From positions 659,837 to 683,902 of the forward strand of contig BFEA01000479.1 in NCBI GenBank assembly GCA_003427395.1: a stretch of 24,066 nucleotides of DNA. Direction: 5' to 3'. A program made the position numbers and the translations under genes. Shown one piece after another: positions 1 to 8,749 of the stretch (its first letter is position 1; every line of letters begins with the position of its first letter). Source of the stretch: Chara braunii (lineage: Eukaryota; Streptophyta; Charophyceae; Charales; Characeae). The notes under the pieces are model-generated. The model did not search any database. It saw only the letters and a program-made list of their open reading frames with translations, and was not told the origin of the DNA.

Positions 1-130
1 CTACGGTGACCTACTTACCACTGGCTATCGTGCAGGTCACGGGTTCAACTCCAGGGAACTGTACAGATACTGTACACAGGTAAGCTGAGGTCAAGGGATC
101 GACCCCTGGGATCTGCATCGGCTACTGCCA
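1..130 (+). repeat. tRNA-like / possible SINE fragment
   Basis: Bases 42-52 (GGTTCAACTCC) resemble a Pol III B box, preceded by AGGTCACG as in the variable and T arm of a tRNA. A second T-arm-like stretch (AGGGATCGACCCCT) lies at about 95-108. No convincing A box is seen at the right distance, so this could be the 3' half of a tRNA-derived SINE cut by the window edge. A functional tRNA is not supported because no cloverleaf can be drawn. Confidence 0.3.
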
Positions 131-147
131 AAGGTGAAAACTGTTTC

Positions 148-197
148 ATATGTATATATATATAAATATGTATGTATATATATATATATATATATTT
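148..197. repeat. (TA)n microsatellite
   Basis: Alternating TA/TATG sequence directly adjoins the 3' end of minus-strand LINE fragment A1. It may have grown from an A-rich LINE tail, since on the minus strand it follows the conserved LINE 3' end. Confidence 0.8.
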
Positions 198-832
198 GGA
201 ATAAACAGGTCCTTATGGCCCCGGCTCCATTTCCATTCTGGGGAGCATCAGTCTGGTTCCTATTCCACCGGCAAGTCAGAATAAAACATTACATCATGAA
301 ACCCACTTACGCTTCCTTCCATCCGGCCAATGGATCCGTGACCAGCATTGATTACTCCAAAATTGTGCAGGATTGACTGTCAGCTTGCCTTACTTCCTCC
401 TTTCCTCTCAGGTCTACTGCATGACCTGTCAGATAAATGATAAAAAGCAAGAAAGGTAAAAGAAGCCATTGAAAATGCAAAATCGGATTACGCCCTCCAA
501 CATTATGTGACCTGTGATGAAGCTAGTCCTTCTGCTGGCTGGAAACTCTGCCTTCTCCTCCCTACTTCGGAGTTGTGTCAGTCTTTCCACCGTATGCGAG
601 AGTCGATTATCTCTGCTGCTTTGCCCCTTGCAAGCCACACCTCGGTGAAATTTGCCTTGATTCTCTTCTGTTGCTCTTCGTCATCTGGCATGGATTGTCT
701 TCTCTTATGCCACTTGCAAAGAATCTCCGCCTGAATCAGTGTCCTTGTCTCCGCCCATACCTTCTCCCTAGGAGTTGAGAGTCCCTCAATGGTTCTGCAG
801 CACCTTTCCTTCCAGATGGACCACAGCGTTGT
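198..832 (-). mobile_element. LINE copy A1, 5'-truncated 3' end
   Basis: On the minus strand, 832-578 encodes the very C-terminus of a LINE ORF2 (TTLWSIWKERCC, then TIEGLSTPREKVWAETR and AEILCKWH). It aligns by eye with the same region in A2, A3, D, F and G. The stop is near 578. Bases 577-198 are a 3' UTR sharing AGTAATCAATGCTG (around 341-358) and a terminal segment (CTTGCCGGTGGAA, GCTCCCCAGAATGG) with A2. Everything upstream of the last ~85 codons is missing, and its place is taken by the tail of A2. This is a dead fragment. I place it in the L1 clade by analogy with the RT-bearing copies. Confidence 0.75.
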
Positions 833-855
833 CTTTCTTTCTTTCTTTCTTTCTT

Positions 856-890
<35 letters not shown>
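832..890 (-). repeat. polyA tail of LINE A2 (polyT with CTTT repeats on +)
   Basis: A (CTTT)n stretch runs into a ~30-base T run on the plus strand. On the minus strand this is an A tail with GAAA repeats directly after the A2 3' end (GAAGCTCTGTTT). It marks the 3' insertion junction of A2 into the coding part of A1. Confidence 0.85.
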
Positions 891-894
<4 letters not shown>

Positions 895-1240
895 AGAGCT
901 TCTCAGCTCTGGCTCCTACCATTCTGGGGAGCAACAGTCCGGTTCCTTTCCACCGGCAAGTTAATAATAAGTACATAAGAGACTCACACACGCTCCCCCC
1001 TCTTATGGTTGGGAGGCCCGAGTAGACGGCATTGATTACTTCCCTGAGGAAGGATATACCATCTCTCACCCCTGCCTAAGTTAGCCTGTGCTACTTTTGC
1101 ATACCAATCCGATTAATCCCAGTTCTGCTCCGCTCAGCTGCGAAACTGTCAGGTATGTGTATTATGCGAGAACGTTTTGGGGCGCCTATATTCTTCTTTG
1201 CATTCTCTCACCTTATGCAACCTATTAACTTAATTTTCTT

Positions 1241-1374
1241 TTAAACCCTAGACCCTAAACCCTAAGGCCTATAACCCATTCTCTACATCCTCAGCTGTAA
1301 GCCTATCCTGTTCCCTTTTGTCTGACTCCCCCCTAATTTTATTATTCACTATAATTCTAAACCCTAAACCCTCC
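1241..1374. repeat. Interstitial telomere-like CCCTAAA motifs
   Basis: Bases 1241-1265 contain three CCCTAA(A) units with one variant (CCCTAGA), and 1358-1374 contains two more (TAAACCCTAAACCC). They match the canonical plant telomere repeat on the minus strand. The tracts are far too short to be a telomere. They could be a repair scar or a chance motif. Confidence 0.6.
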
Positions 1375-2060
1375 TTTTGAGTGTCCATTCCCCAACAATC
1401 CTTTGAGTCAACCTTGTTCCCATATTGTCTGCTTCCAGGAACCGTTTCTAAAATCAGGTCTCCTTGTATGCTGTTGAAGTCCTTGCTTATCTCTGAGTTT
1501 TGCCAATCCCTCCTGATCGCTCTGACATGTCCTACTCTGCCTCCCTGGCGCTGGGCCATCATTCCTTATCCAGTCACTTCCGGGTACCTGTGTTGCTATG
1601 CTTTGTCCTCGGGGGACCTTTTTCTCAGCTTTCGCTGTCTGCTTGGTTTTTCTCCCCGAAAGAGCATACCCGCTTCTCCCAGTAATTACCGTTTTTTGAC
1701 ATCTCCAGACCAAGAGAGAATACATGACGAGACTTTATTTGCACCGGTGCCTCTGCAGCATGGCCCGTGTTTCTGCAATCCGTGTTCCTTTTGAGATTGC
1801 GCTGAGTTTTCACCCCTGTGTTGTCACCTTCTCTTCCGGTTCTCGAACCCCCTACGTGTGCCTGTTTTCCTGTCTCCTTCCTCCGCGTACCCTTTTCTGA
1901 GATTCTCTCTTTCGTCTCCCCTTTGTTCCTACCCCTTGGGCTCCTGTCGAGCTACCCACTTTTGCTAGAAATCGAGACATGATTAAGCCAACCGACGAAG
2001 TCTGCTGCTGAAGGCCCCTTTCTGTTGCTTATTTGTATCGCCTTTTCCCTCATATACAAA
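1266..2060. other. Unassigned stretch inside LINE A2's 3' region
   Basis: This C/T-rich stretch is not alignable by eye to the 3' UTR of the other LINE copies. The longest reading is a 97-codon minus-strand frame (1562-1269), and overlapping minus-strand frames extend to 1813. None has a recognisable domain. It could be a separate insertion, LINE 5'/ORF1-like sequence or an expanded UTR. I see no polyA tail or clear target-site duplication bounding it. Confidence 0.4.
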
Positions 2061-2109
2061 CCTCACATATCGCCACAAACTTGCCGTTTATTAACCACTT
2101 CCTGTGGAG

Positions 2110-2620
2110 CTTCGATCTTTCCTTCTCTCTCTGATCCTCATGTTCTGTCCAGGCTTGTTTGACCCTCCGCCAGCTGTAAAGAATCTCTGCTTGCATCATC
2201 ATACTGGTTTCCATCCGCCCTTTTTTCATGGATTGGAGTTCCCTTCAATTGCTCTGCTGCCTCTCTCCTTCCATGTGACCCATGGGGTCATTTTCCTGGT
2301 AAGTTCAACACAGGTCTTTTTCTGCCTTCTCTGTCTGAATCGGGGATGTTAGTCTATAGGAGAATTTGAAAGGGTTGCTCGGGAGAGGAGGTTGGGAATA
2401 GCGAGTTCCAGATAGACGAGGCTCATACCCAGCGTTCTGTTGCGTTTTTACTGTGTAATATGCAGTGAGCTGTATCCCCTTCCGTGCTCTCGGTGCAGAC
2501 TGTGCATGTTTCCGGACTGTTGTGTTCCGTATCTTTCCGTCTGATGTGTGGCCAAGGGTTCACCAGTATGGCTGCATAGACCTTTAACCGTTGCAGCCTT
2601 CTGTTTTTCAGGGGGAGAAT
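2110..2620 (-). pseudogene. LINE A2 ORF2 C-terminus (zf-RVT and tail), broken
   Basis: The reading starts at PLKNRRLQ, the counterpart of IRPARIRSLQW in A3. It passes the zinc motif C-x2-C...H-C (TCTVCTESTEGDTAHC) typical of the zf-RVT domain of plant LINEs, then stops near 2423. After a frame change the tail continues with WVTWKERGSRAIEG and AEILYSWRRVK. At least two frame breaks and a stop mean no protein is made. The RT and endonuclease were lost by 5' truncation. Confidence 0.7.
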
Positions 2621-2639
2621 GTGCTTTGGGCAGGCCTTT

Positions 2640-4245
2640 TTAACCTCTAATCCCGGTTTACGAAGCGTAAGCTCCCCCCTTCTATTTTTGCAATTTTGTC
2701 TCCCAAAAGCCAAGTTTTTTCGAATCTTTTCCGACTCGACTCCCTTTTGTCTGGTTGTATTATCCTCTGTTGTTCCTTTTGCTCTCTGGACCAGCGGGCT
2801 CTTATTTCCGTTTGTATTATTAGTTTTGTTTTTGTCCATCTCTCCTCTATGCTTGGTATTTGACCTTCTATGGTACCTTTGCATCTTGCCTTCCAATTTA
2901 CCCAAAGCGCTGCTCTCCTCCATAGGTCGGCCACACTAGTTGATTCTTCGTCTACGTCTTCGCTTTTTAATCTACATGTTAGGAGGTATCACGGGCTGTT
3001 GGGGAAATCATGTCCTGTTAGTTTACTCCAGAGAATTCTAGTTATGTTCCGTATCTCTTGTGCTCGGTGGCAGGTTATTAAACAGTGGACCAAAGATTCT
3101 TCGACGCTGTCATCGCATACCATGCACAGTGAAGTTTGTTGTTGGGATTCTTCCTGTTTTCTCCTTTTGGCTAGCCATTGGTTGACTGGTAGTGCCCAGT
3201 AGAGTATCAGCCACTGTAGACTTCTGATTCTTGCCGGTCTAATGTTTGTGTATTGGCTCCATGGGATTTTATTAACCCATCCTGCGTTTTCGTTGAGGTT
3301 CTTTTTCCATCTTTCTGAAATTACTGATTGGGGGTCCTTTGTGCGGTTGCCTAGTTTGTAACCTATTTTGACTTCATACTCATGTATTGGGATAAGCTTT
3401 TTGGCTCGCCCCGAGCTACCAGGGACCATCCACCCCCATTCCGCTGGGTCCACCTCTAGGTCTTTAATGTCCAACTCTGGTCTGAATAGCCTAACTCTGT
3501 TTGGATCTGGTTGGCTGGGAGGGCTCTGTTTAAGACCAATCTTGAGTGTGCATGCGCGTACTCTTTTGAGGGTGTTAAGACTTTGTGTTGACCTTGCTTC
3601 TAATGTTTTAGCTGGTTTTACCCACGATTTGTGCACCTCCTCCAGCTCATACACAGCGAACTCGGCTTTCCCTTCTTCCGTATCTGTCACCTGGATCAAT
3701 TTGTAAGCGACGGACGGGCAGTCTGTCCCCTTTTTAGTGGCCCAATCCCCCACTGACCACTTGGGCTTGCTTTTCAGTAGGAACACCCATTTGAGCGGGA
3801 TGCTTTCTAGGAGTTTGTCTAGGTGTTCTTTTAGATTGTGAACCCCTTTGAGTTTGGATCTGAGTTCCTGCTCGGTGGTCCATCTGTTTTCGTCTGGGTT
3901 CCATATATGTTCTATTTTCCACGCTCCCTTGCTCATCCATTTTCTCCACTGTCTGCCTTTCGTGTTCAGGGCCCATATTCCGCCATTATGGTCTGTCAGC
4001 AGGGGATTCCCGAAAAGCGGCTGTATCAGGACTTCCTCTCTTATTCTTGGGGTTCTTGATTTTTGCGGAGGCAATTTCTCCAGTGCTTTATTAGTGTGGC
4101 CCAGTGTTCGCTCGGTGGGTCCTTGTCCTTCGATATTCCCCCCCTTTCCATCCTTCTTGGGTTCCATGAGGGATTGAGAATCCAATGGTATCCCTCTATG
4201 GAGGGATCGACTCTGAAAGGCACTAGGTTACGAATCTGATGGAGA
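2640..4245 (-). mobile_element. LINE copy A3, truncated at both ends
   Basis: Only the ORF2 C-terminal domain is present. The 5' end lies next to the GA/GT microsatellite block at 4260. The 3' end stops just after the ORF2 tail, with no 3' UTR or polyA, exactly where A2 begins. It is the least decayed coding stretch in the window, which suggests a fairly recent insertion. Missing its 3' end, it cannot be a simple target-primed insertion on its own (see findings). Confidence 0.7.
2647..4185 (-). pseudogene. LINE A3 ORF2 C-terminal domain with one nonsense codon
   Basis: A 398-codon open frame (4185-2989) continues in the same frame after a single TGA at 2989-2991 down to 2647, about 513 codons in all. 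In order it shows the motif QPLFGN near residue 57, a Trp-rich segment (KWMSKGAWKIEHIWNPDE), a DPAEWGWMVP motif near residue 250 and YKLGNRTKDPQSV. These are followed by an RARIRSLQW helix and a zf-RVT zinc motif (CMVC...VHCLITC). The tail WRRAALWVNWKARCKGTIEG comes after the TGA. The same order is seen in D and G. There is no RT domain here. The family role of this domain (probably RNA/DNA binding near the RT thumb) is not established by the sequence. Confidence 0.75.
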
Positions 4246-4262
4246 GCCATTTCGTGCCATGG

Positions 4263-4374
4263 TAGAGAGAGAGAGAGAGAAAGAACAGGCGCGGGATTGC
4301 CATTTGTGAGTGTCCGTGTGTGTGTGTGTGTGTGTGTGTGGGGGGGGGGGGGGAAGGGGGGGGGGATCTCCCGC

Positions 4375-4433
<59 letters not shown>
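4263..4433. repeat. Compound microsatellite (GA)n-(GT)n-(G)n-(GA)n
   Basis: GA repeats at 4263-4280, GT at about 4315-4340, two G runs up to 4365, then a ~55-base GA tract to 4433. Both GA tracts end in the same GAGAAAGAACAG string, so one half looks duplicated. Dipeptide-repeat reading frames here are artefacts. The block separates LINE A3 from the 3' flank of LINE D. Confidence 0.9.
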
Positions 4434-4438
<5 letters not shown>

Positions 4439-4721
4439 ACAGTAAGTCTCCAATCTCGCGGAGAGAGAGGATTAGTGGAGGGAAGCCGGGATCGGGACAT
4501 GTTTGTGTTATGCCCTTGTCACGTGAGTGTGCAAATTTGCTTGGCCTTTTGCAGTTGCGCCAACTGCCGGGGCAGTTTGCAAAGTTGGGCAGTGTCCGGC
4601 ACGGTTGCGTTGCAAAGATGGAGTCCAGCTGATGTCTGGCCTGTTTCGCAATGCGTTTTTGTCATTGTCCTCCGCCGCAGCGTGGCTGCGGCAGGTCCAC
4701 TTGTTTACATAATGAGATGAA
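4434..4721. other. Non-coding 3' flank of LINE D with short hairpins
   Basis: No gene is seen. Two perfect small inverted repeats stand out: AACTGCC-GG-GGCAGTT (4562-4577) and GCCGCAG-CGTGG-CTGCGGC (4674-4692). No polyA tail follows the D 3' end, so either the last part of D was deleted or this is unrelated flanking DNA. Confidence 0.5.
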
Positions 4722-4808
4722 GTGGGTCCAGCGTCCCGCCCTGATCTGTCCTTTGGCAAGAAAAACGTGGCTTCTATTCCCTAGCCAATCCACACCGACA
4801 ACTTTTCC

Positions 4809-6892
4809 TCATCCGGCAGATGCCACAACCAACCTGCATTTGACAACAATAAGCCATCCTCTCTTGCCCCTGCAGTATGAGGTTACCCGCCGTACCCTGT
4901 ATCGCTCGTTCAGTCTGCTCCATACCATTGAATGTCCATCATCACCAGTTGGTGTGGTGGGAAGGGTCGGGAAATTATGTGGCGGGTCGCAGTGGGATCG
5001 CCTGGCCCACAGTAGTCCAATCTCTGAAGCAGATATGGTAGTCCCTCCTGAATTCCTCCCGGTTGCCTTCCAGGGCAGGCTTGCCCTCCCATCGAACAGA
5101 TGCGATCCAGCCCCCACTTTCACTGCCCAACCAGTCTCCAGAAAATTGGTGATTGTCTTTGTTACATCCTTTGCTGAATGATATAAGTCAAGTCGGATTT
5201 TAGTTTTTCGCCAGTGGGCCATGAGTTCCTGTTGAATGTATTGCCTTATCATATTTGTTGACTCTTCCCAAGTTATGCGGACCCCTTCCATAGCATGTAT
5301 GCAACGTTTCCTCCAGAGGGTCCACATGACCGCTCTCCTTCCTAACTTGAACATGTTGTGTTTCAAAGGTAGTGGGGGAGGACCATGCCTCGCATAATAT
5401 GGCCCTCCAATCCCATGGCCACCGAGATTCAGTGCCCAACAGGGTCCATATTCTATCCCACCACCGCCATGTGAGAACAGCCCCTAGGCACTGCATGAAG
5501 ACGTGCTCTATGGTTTCAGGGATTCTGGGGGGGGAAAAGGTAGTGTGGCATGACTTGCACCACGGTACTACCCGCCCCGTTTGTTCCAGGTATGTGCGAT
5601 TTATCAACCAGTTACTGATGAGCAGGCAGCGGTGTTCTATCTGCCATTGGAGAAAGGCTATCTTTGCAGGTCTAGACATTGTGGCGGTGAACCATCGGAT
5701 CAGGCGTATTGCCTCAGTTCCCTACATTCAAGTGAGATCTCCATCGGGCCTTTACTATGTCTTTTATGTTCACCTTCGGTTGTAGCAAGCGATACATGGC
5801 CTTCACCAAGAGGGTGTGCAGTTTTGGAATCGTCCCTGACCTGGATTTTCGCATGGGGATCCACTGCCATTCGTCGGGGTCAAAGGGTAGCTCCATCACG
5901 GGGGTGTTTGGCTGATATGCAATCCAAACATCCTTATCCCGTAGCACACGTATCCTGTGGAGGTTTGCTGTTCTCCACCATCTAATCACATCTGTGCGGT
6001 ACCGTGCGAGTTTATTTTCCTTGTCCAGGTGGAAGAGGTTTACCAATGTTTCGTTTGTTCTTACCTCCACCACATTGCCTACACTCTTCGGATCCCCCGG
6101 GGCAGCTACCCAGTCTCCTTCTATTAGTTGTGGCCCTCTGCGCAGGATGAGCACCCAATCCAGGGGGACTGCAGAGGTCAACAACTCGATGTTCTCCTCA
6201 ATCTTGTGGCAGTGCTTTAGTATGTTTCTCAGCTGTGGCCCCGTTTTCTAGTCTCCCACTTTTGTGTCCCATATGTCTTTTATCCGGATTACCCCTTTTT
6301 TTACCCAACTTTTCCACGGAGTGTCCGAGCTGCGATACACCCTACAGTGCCGATCCGTTATCCTCCTATTCCCGAAGAGAGGCAGCCGCATCACCTCCTC
6401 CCACCTGGTTGGTGGGGGATAGTCAGGCAGCGGGAGCTGGCGCCAGGCCCTGATGACGCGGGTCCAGAAGTCCTCTCTGACCACATCCGAACGAGCTGCG
6501 TCTCGGGGTGAGTCTCGCTCTATACGAGGGCTCCGTGGCACAGACCCAAAGCGGTCCTCCAGCCAGGTCAAAGACCTTACTCCGTGAGGTGCCTGCAGGG
6601 CAAGTCTGGCTATTTGTTCCAGCGTCAGGGCCTGCAATGGGAGGTGCTCAGTAAAAAGCAATCTCCTAACCCATTGGACAATTAATGTTGTGATCTGGGT
6701 ATCCGCGTCTAGAATCCCCAGGCCCCCTTTTTCCTTGGGTTGGATCACCAATGACCAAACGACCCTGTTAATAACATTCAAGAGTTCACCATTACCTCTC
6801 CACAGCAGGGCCGTCAATTGCCTTTTTAACGATCGGACAGCCTCTTTGCTGAGAGTCCAAATTGCAGATTTATACCACAAGGCCGCTAACAC
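4809..6892 (-). pseudogene. LINE D ORF2 thumb and C-terminal domain with zf-RVT
   Basis: The pieces are 6892-6248, 6184-5714, 5679-5200 and 5366-4809 in shifting frames. The first carries WYKSAIWTL, LLWRGNGE and KGGLGILD (the thumb region of L1-like RTs), then LPLFGN and a Trp-rich segment. It ends in an in-frame TAG at 6248. The second carries DPDEWQWIP and VKARWRSHL. The third contains the zinc motif C-x2-C-x14-H-x4-C (WCKSC...EHVFMQC) and then WPWDWRA. A frameshift near 5370 leads to FKLGRRAVMWTLWRKRC and AMEGVRITWEEST. These parts are in the same order as in A3, F and G. It is non-functional as it stands. Confidence 0.8.
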
Positions 6893-6960
6893 TACACTAT
6901 TGATCGCAAGTGCTCTGCCGATAAGGGAGGTGTGTCGGTCGTTCCAGTTGGCTAATTTTT

Positions 6961-7880
6961 CTAGAGTCGGCTTAAGGATCCGAGCACTCTAACCGGAGCC
7001 GTGTCCGAGAGCCATTTGACCCGTGGCAGCTCCGGGGGGCGCACCCCTTGATGGTGGATCCACCACCCCAAGGTCTTGTTTCCCCGGTTAGCAACCATGT
7101 CTGAGACTGCTGTAAATCGGTCAAATAAATTCCTGATCTCTTCCATGTTTGTTGTCGTGGCATCTATCATAAGGGTCAAGTCATCTGCAAACATCGAGCA
7201 AACTGGGGTTGTGTCCTCCGGAATAGCGGAGACCTGCAGCCTCCTCAGGTCCTTATTGGCGCGGAGGTTTGCTTCCAGCGCTTCCATCACTATGATGAAG
7301 AGGAAGGGTGTCAAAGGGTCCCCTTGGCGAACCGAGCGTTGCAGCGGGAAGGCCGGCGCTATCCTGCCATTGACTTCGACACACGTAGTGGCGTTGTAGT
7401 GTAGTATTTCGGTCCAACGGCGGAATACTGGTCCGAAATTCATTTTTTCCATACATTTGTCTTAGAATAGCCAGTCCACGTGGTCATACGCTTTTTCAAA
7501 GTCAATGAAAACTACGGCCGCGTTCTTCTTGTCTTGCCTTGTTAATTTAAGAAGTTCATTAACTAGTAGGATGTTATCCTGAATCCTGTGTCCTTTGAAA
7601 AAATCGGTCTGCCTTGGGTGAATAATATCGTCCACGACCGGGATCAGTCGGTTCGCCAGGGCTTTGGCAAGCATTTTATAGACCACTGTGAGCAACGTAA
7701 TCGGTCGGTCGGCCGGTAGTTCTTGATGTCCATTTTATCCCCTTTTTTATGCAACAGGGTGAGGATACCTTGCCCCACCAGCTCCCCCATCCACCCTGTG
7801 TCCCACATATGTCGATAGAATTCCATAAGGTCCAGGGCCATCTGGGTCCAGAAGGTCTCCTAGAATTCCTTAGGAAACCC
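6961..7880 (-). pseudogene. LINE D reverse transcriptase domain, catalytic residues intact
   Basis: The RT motifs read in order: GILTLLHKKGD and IKNYRP (motif 1), HPRQTDFFKGH (motif 2), VVFIDFEKAYDHVDW (motif A, catalytic Asp present), RSVRQGDPLTPFLF (motif B) and MFADDLTLMID (motif C FADD, codons at 7180-7191), then GNKTLGWWIHHQG. The protein would make cDNA by target-primed reverse transcription. Two breaks are visible. Eight extra bases, two copies of GACC within about 7702-7714, shift the frame after NYRP. An in-frame TAA at about 7459-7461 replaces the Leu of WLFLEKC, as seen in copy H. The reading is otherwise well conserved. Confidence 0.85.
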
Positions 7881-7902
7881 ATTGATGCGAGAAGTCTTTT
7901 CT

Positions 7903-8420
7903 TCATCCATCTGCATCATCGCCATCCAGATTTCCTCCTTGGACAGGGGACGATCCAGATCTATTTGTTGTTGGCCCGTCAGGGAACTTTTTCAGTGGTT
8001 TCAAGAAATTTTCTATTTCCTTCTCCCTGACGTTCCTCTCCCGTAACAGATCCTTGAAAAAGGACCTGGCTATCCGCAAGCAGTGGGGGGAGGAGGCGAC
8101 AATATCCTGGTGACCAATCTGTGGATCGTATAGCGCTTCTATGGTTGTTCTGTGCGAACGTGCCAGAGCCATACTGAAGAATTTTTTGTCCATTGTTCCT
8201 TTCGTTAGTAACTTTGTCAACCTTCCTCTTATTCGTACTCCTTCCCAACGTTGTGTGGCAAAGGTCTGGAGTCGTTGTTGTAGCCTTTGAACCTCTAAAC
8301 AATCTTCTGGCTGTGTGTGCAGTGTGTGATCCTGGTGTTCCGGTTGCTGCAGTTGTTGTTGCACTTCCATTTCCTACTGATGTTTTCCAGCAGCTAAGAG
8401 TTTGGAGTATTCTTGACATT
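7903..8420 (-). pseudogene. LINE D linker between endonuclease and RT
   Basis: The minus-strand frame from 8370 to 7903 encodes a hydrophilic segment with RGRLTKLLTKGTMDKKFFS, then IARSFFKDLLRERN. In L1-like ORF2 proteins the corresponding KFF...FY.ELL segment lies between the endonuclease and the RT palm. Copy E (KHFFSRVNT...AKEFYEELYH) and copy H (IARDFYQNLF) have the same order. The Gln/His-rich N-terminal part is low complexity. The next frame opens with a stop near 7860, so the join to RT is broken. Confidence 0.6.
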
Positions 8421-8478
8421 TTTTACCCAGATAAAACAGTCCGTTGTTGAACCAGTCTATAACTTGCTGAATTTGTTG

Positions 8479-8745
8479 TCATTGTGTGTGCCAGAATGCC
8501 CAACAGTCCTCAATATAATTTTGAAAGGTGTTCTGTTTTAAGATAGAGGTATTGAGTTTGTAAAAGCCAGGTCCATGGTCAGGTTTCTGTCGAAACGACA
8601 AAATAACCGTACACATTTTATGATCAAGGCCTGGACAGGGACTGGCGGGTAAGATTGCTGCTAGGAGCAGCGATCCTGCCATATCTTCCGAGATCATAAT
8701 TAAGTCTATCCGATAATTGATAGGCCCTTGATGGGGTTAACTCAT
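8479..8745 (-). pseudogene. LINE D endonuclease C-terminal remnant
   Basis: The minus strand reads INYRIDLIMISED then PCPGLDHKMCTVILSF, matching the last two conserved blocks of the APE-type LINE endonuclease (the SRID and SDHxP blocks). Copy E has SFIDFFSIS and GLDHKPIEL. The catalytic His block is present, with Leu where Ser is usual and Met where the following Pro is usual. The N-terminal catalytic Glu and Asn blocks are missing. This endonuclease nicks the target DNA in L1-clade elements, and the remnant cannot do so. Confidence 0.65.
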
Positions 8746-8749
8746 GTAC

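Larger units (their letters stand above)
891..2625 (-). mobile_element. LINE copy A2, 5'-truncated, with polyA tail
   Basis: The minus strand shows, in order, a zf-RVT region (2620-2423), the C-terminal WxxWKER...AIEG segment (about 2310-2110, frameshifted) and a 3' UTR ending at 891. The terminal 180 bp match A1 closely: AGTAATCAATGCCG near 1030, and CTTGCCGGTGGAAAGGAACC then GCTCCCCAGAATGG near 910-960. The spacing from the C-terminus to the 3' end is about 1.2 kb, whereas A1, D and G have about 0.4 kb. Some 800 bp of foreign or expanded sequence (about 1240-2060) therefore seems to sit inside. The 5' end abuts the 3'-truncated copy A3 at about 2630. Confidence 0.7.
4722..8745 (-). mobile_element. 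LINE copy D, longest L1-clade copy, 5'-truncated
   Basis: On the minus strand it runs from the last part of the endonuclease domain (8740-8479) through a linker (8420-7903), RT (7880-6961), thumb (6892 on) and the C-terminal domain with zf-RVT. It ends in the shared 3' terminus GGGACGCTGGACCC at 4740-4722. The terminal hairpin is cut after GGACCC. ORF1 and about three quarters of the endonuclease are absent. Its 5' end joins the C-terminal domain of copy E at about 8745. The RT catalytic residues are intact, but several stops and frameshifts kill the ORF. Confidence 0.85.

Noticed and set aside
1-130. Functional tRNA gene
   Set aside because: Only a T-arm/B-box-like part is seen, and no acceptor pairing or anticodon arm can be drawn.
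198-4245. A1, A2 and A3 as one LINE split by insertions
   Set aside because: All three contain the same ORF2 tail segment (WKxRC...IEG), so they must be separate copies.
4223-4720. Open frames on both strands rich in Ser-Leu or Arg-Glu dipeptides
   Set aside because: They are translations of GA and GT microsatellites.
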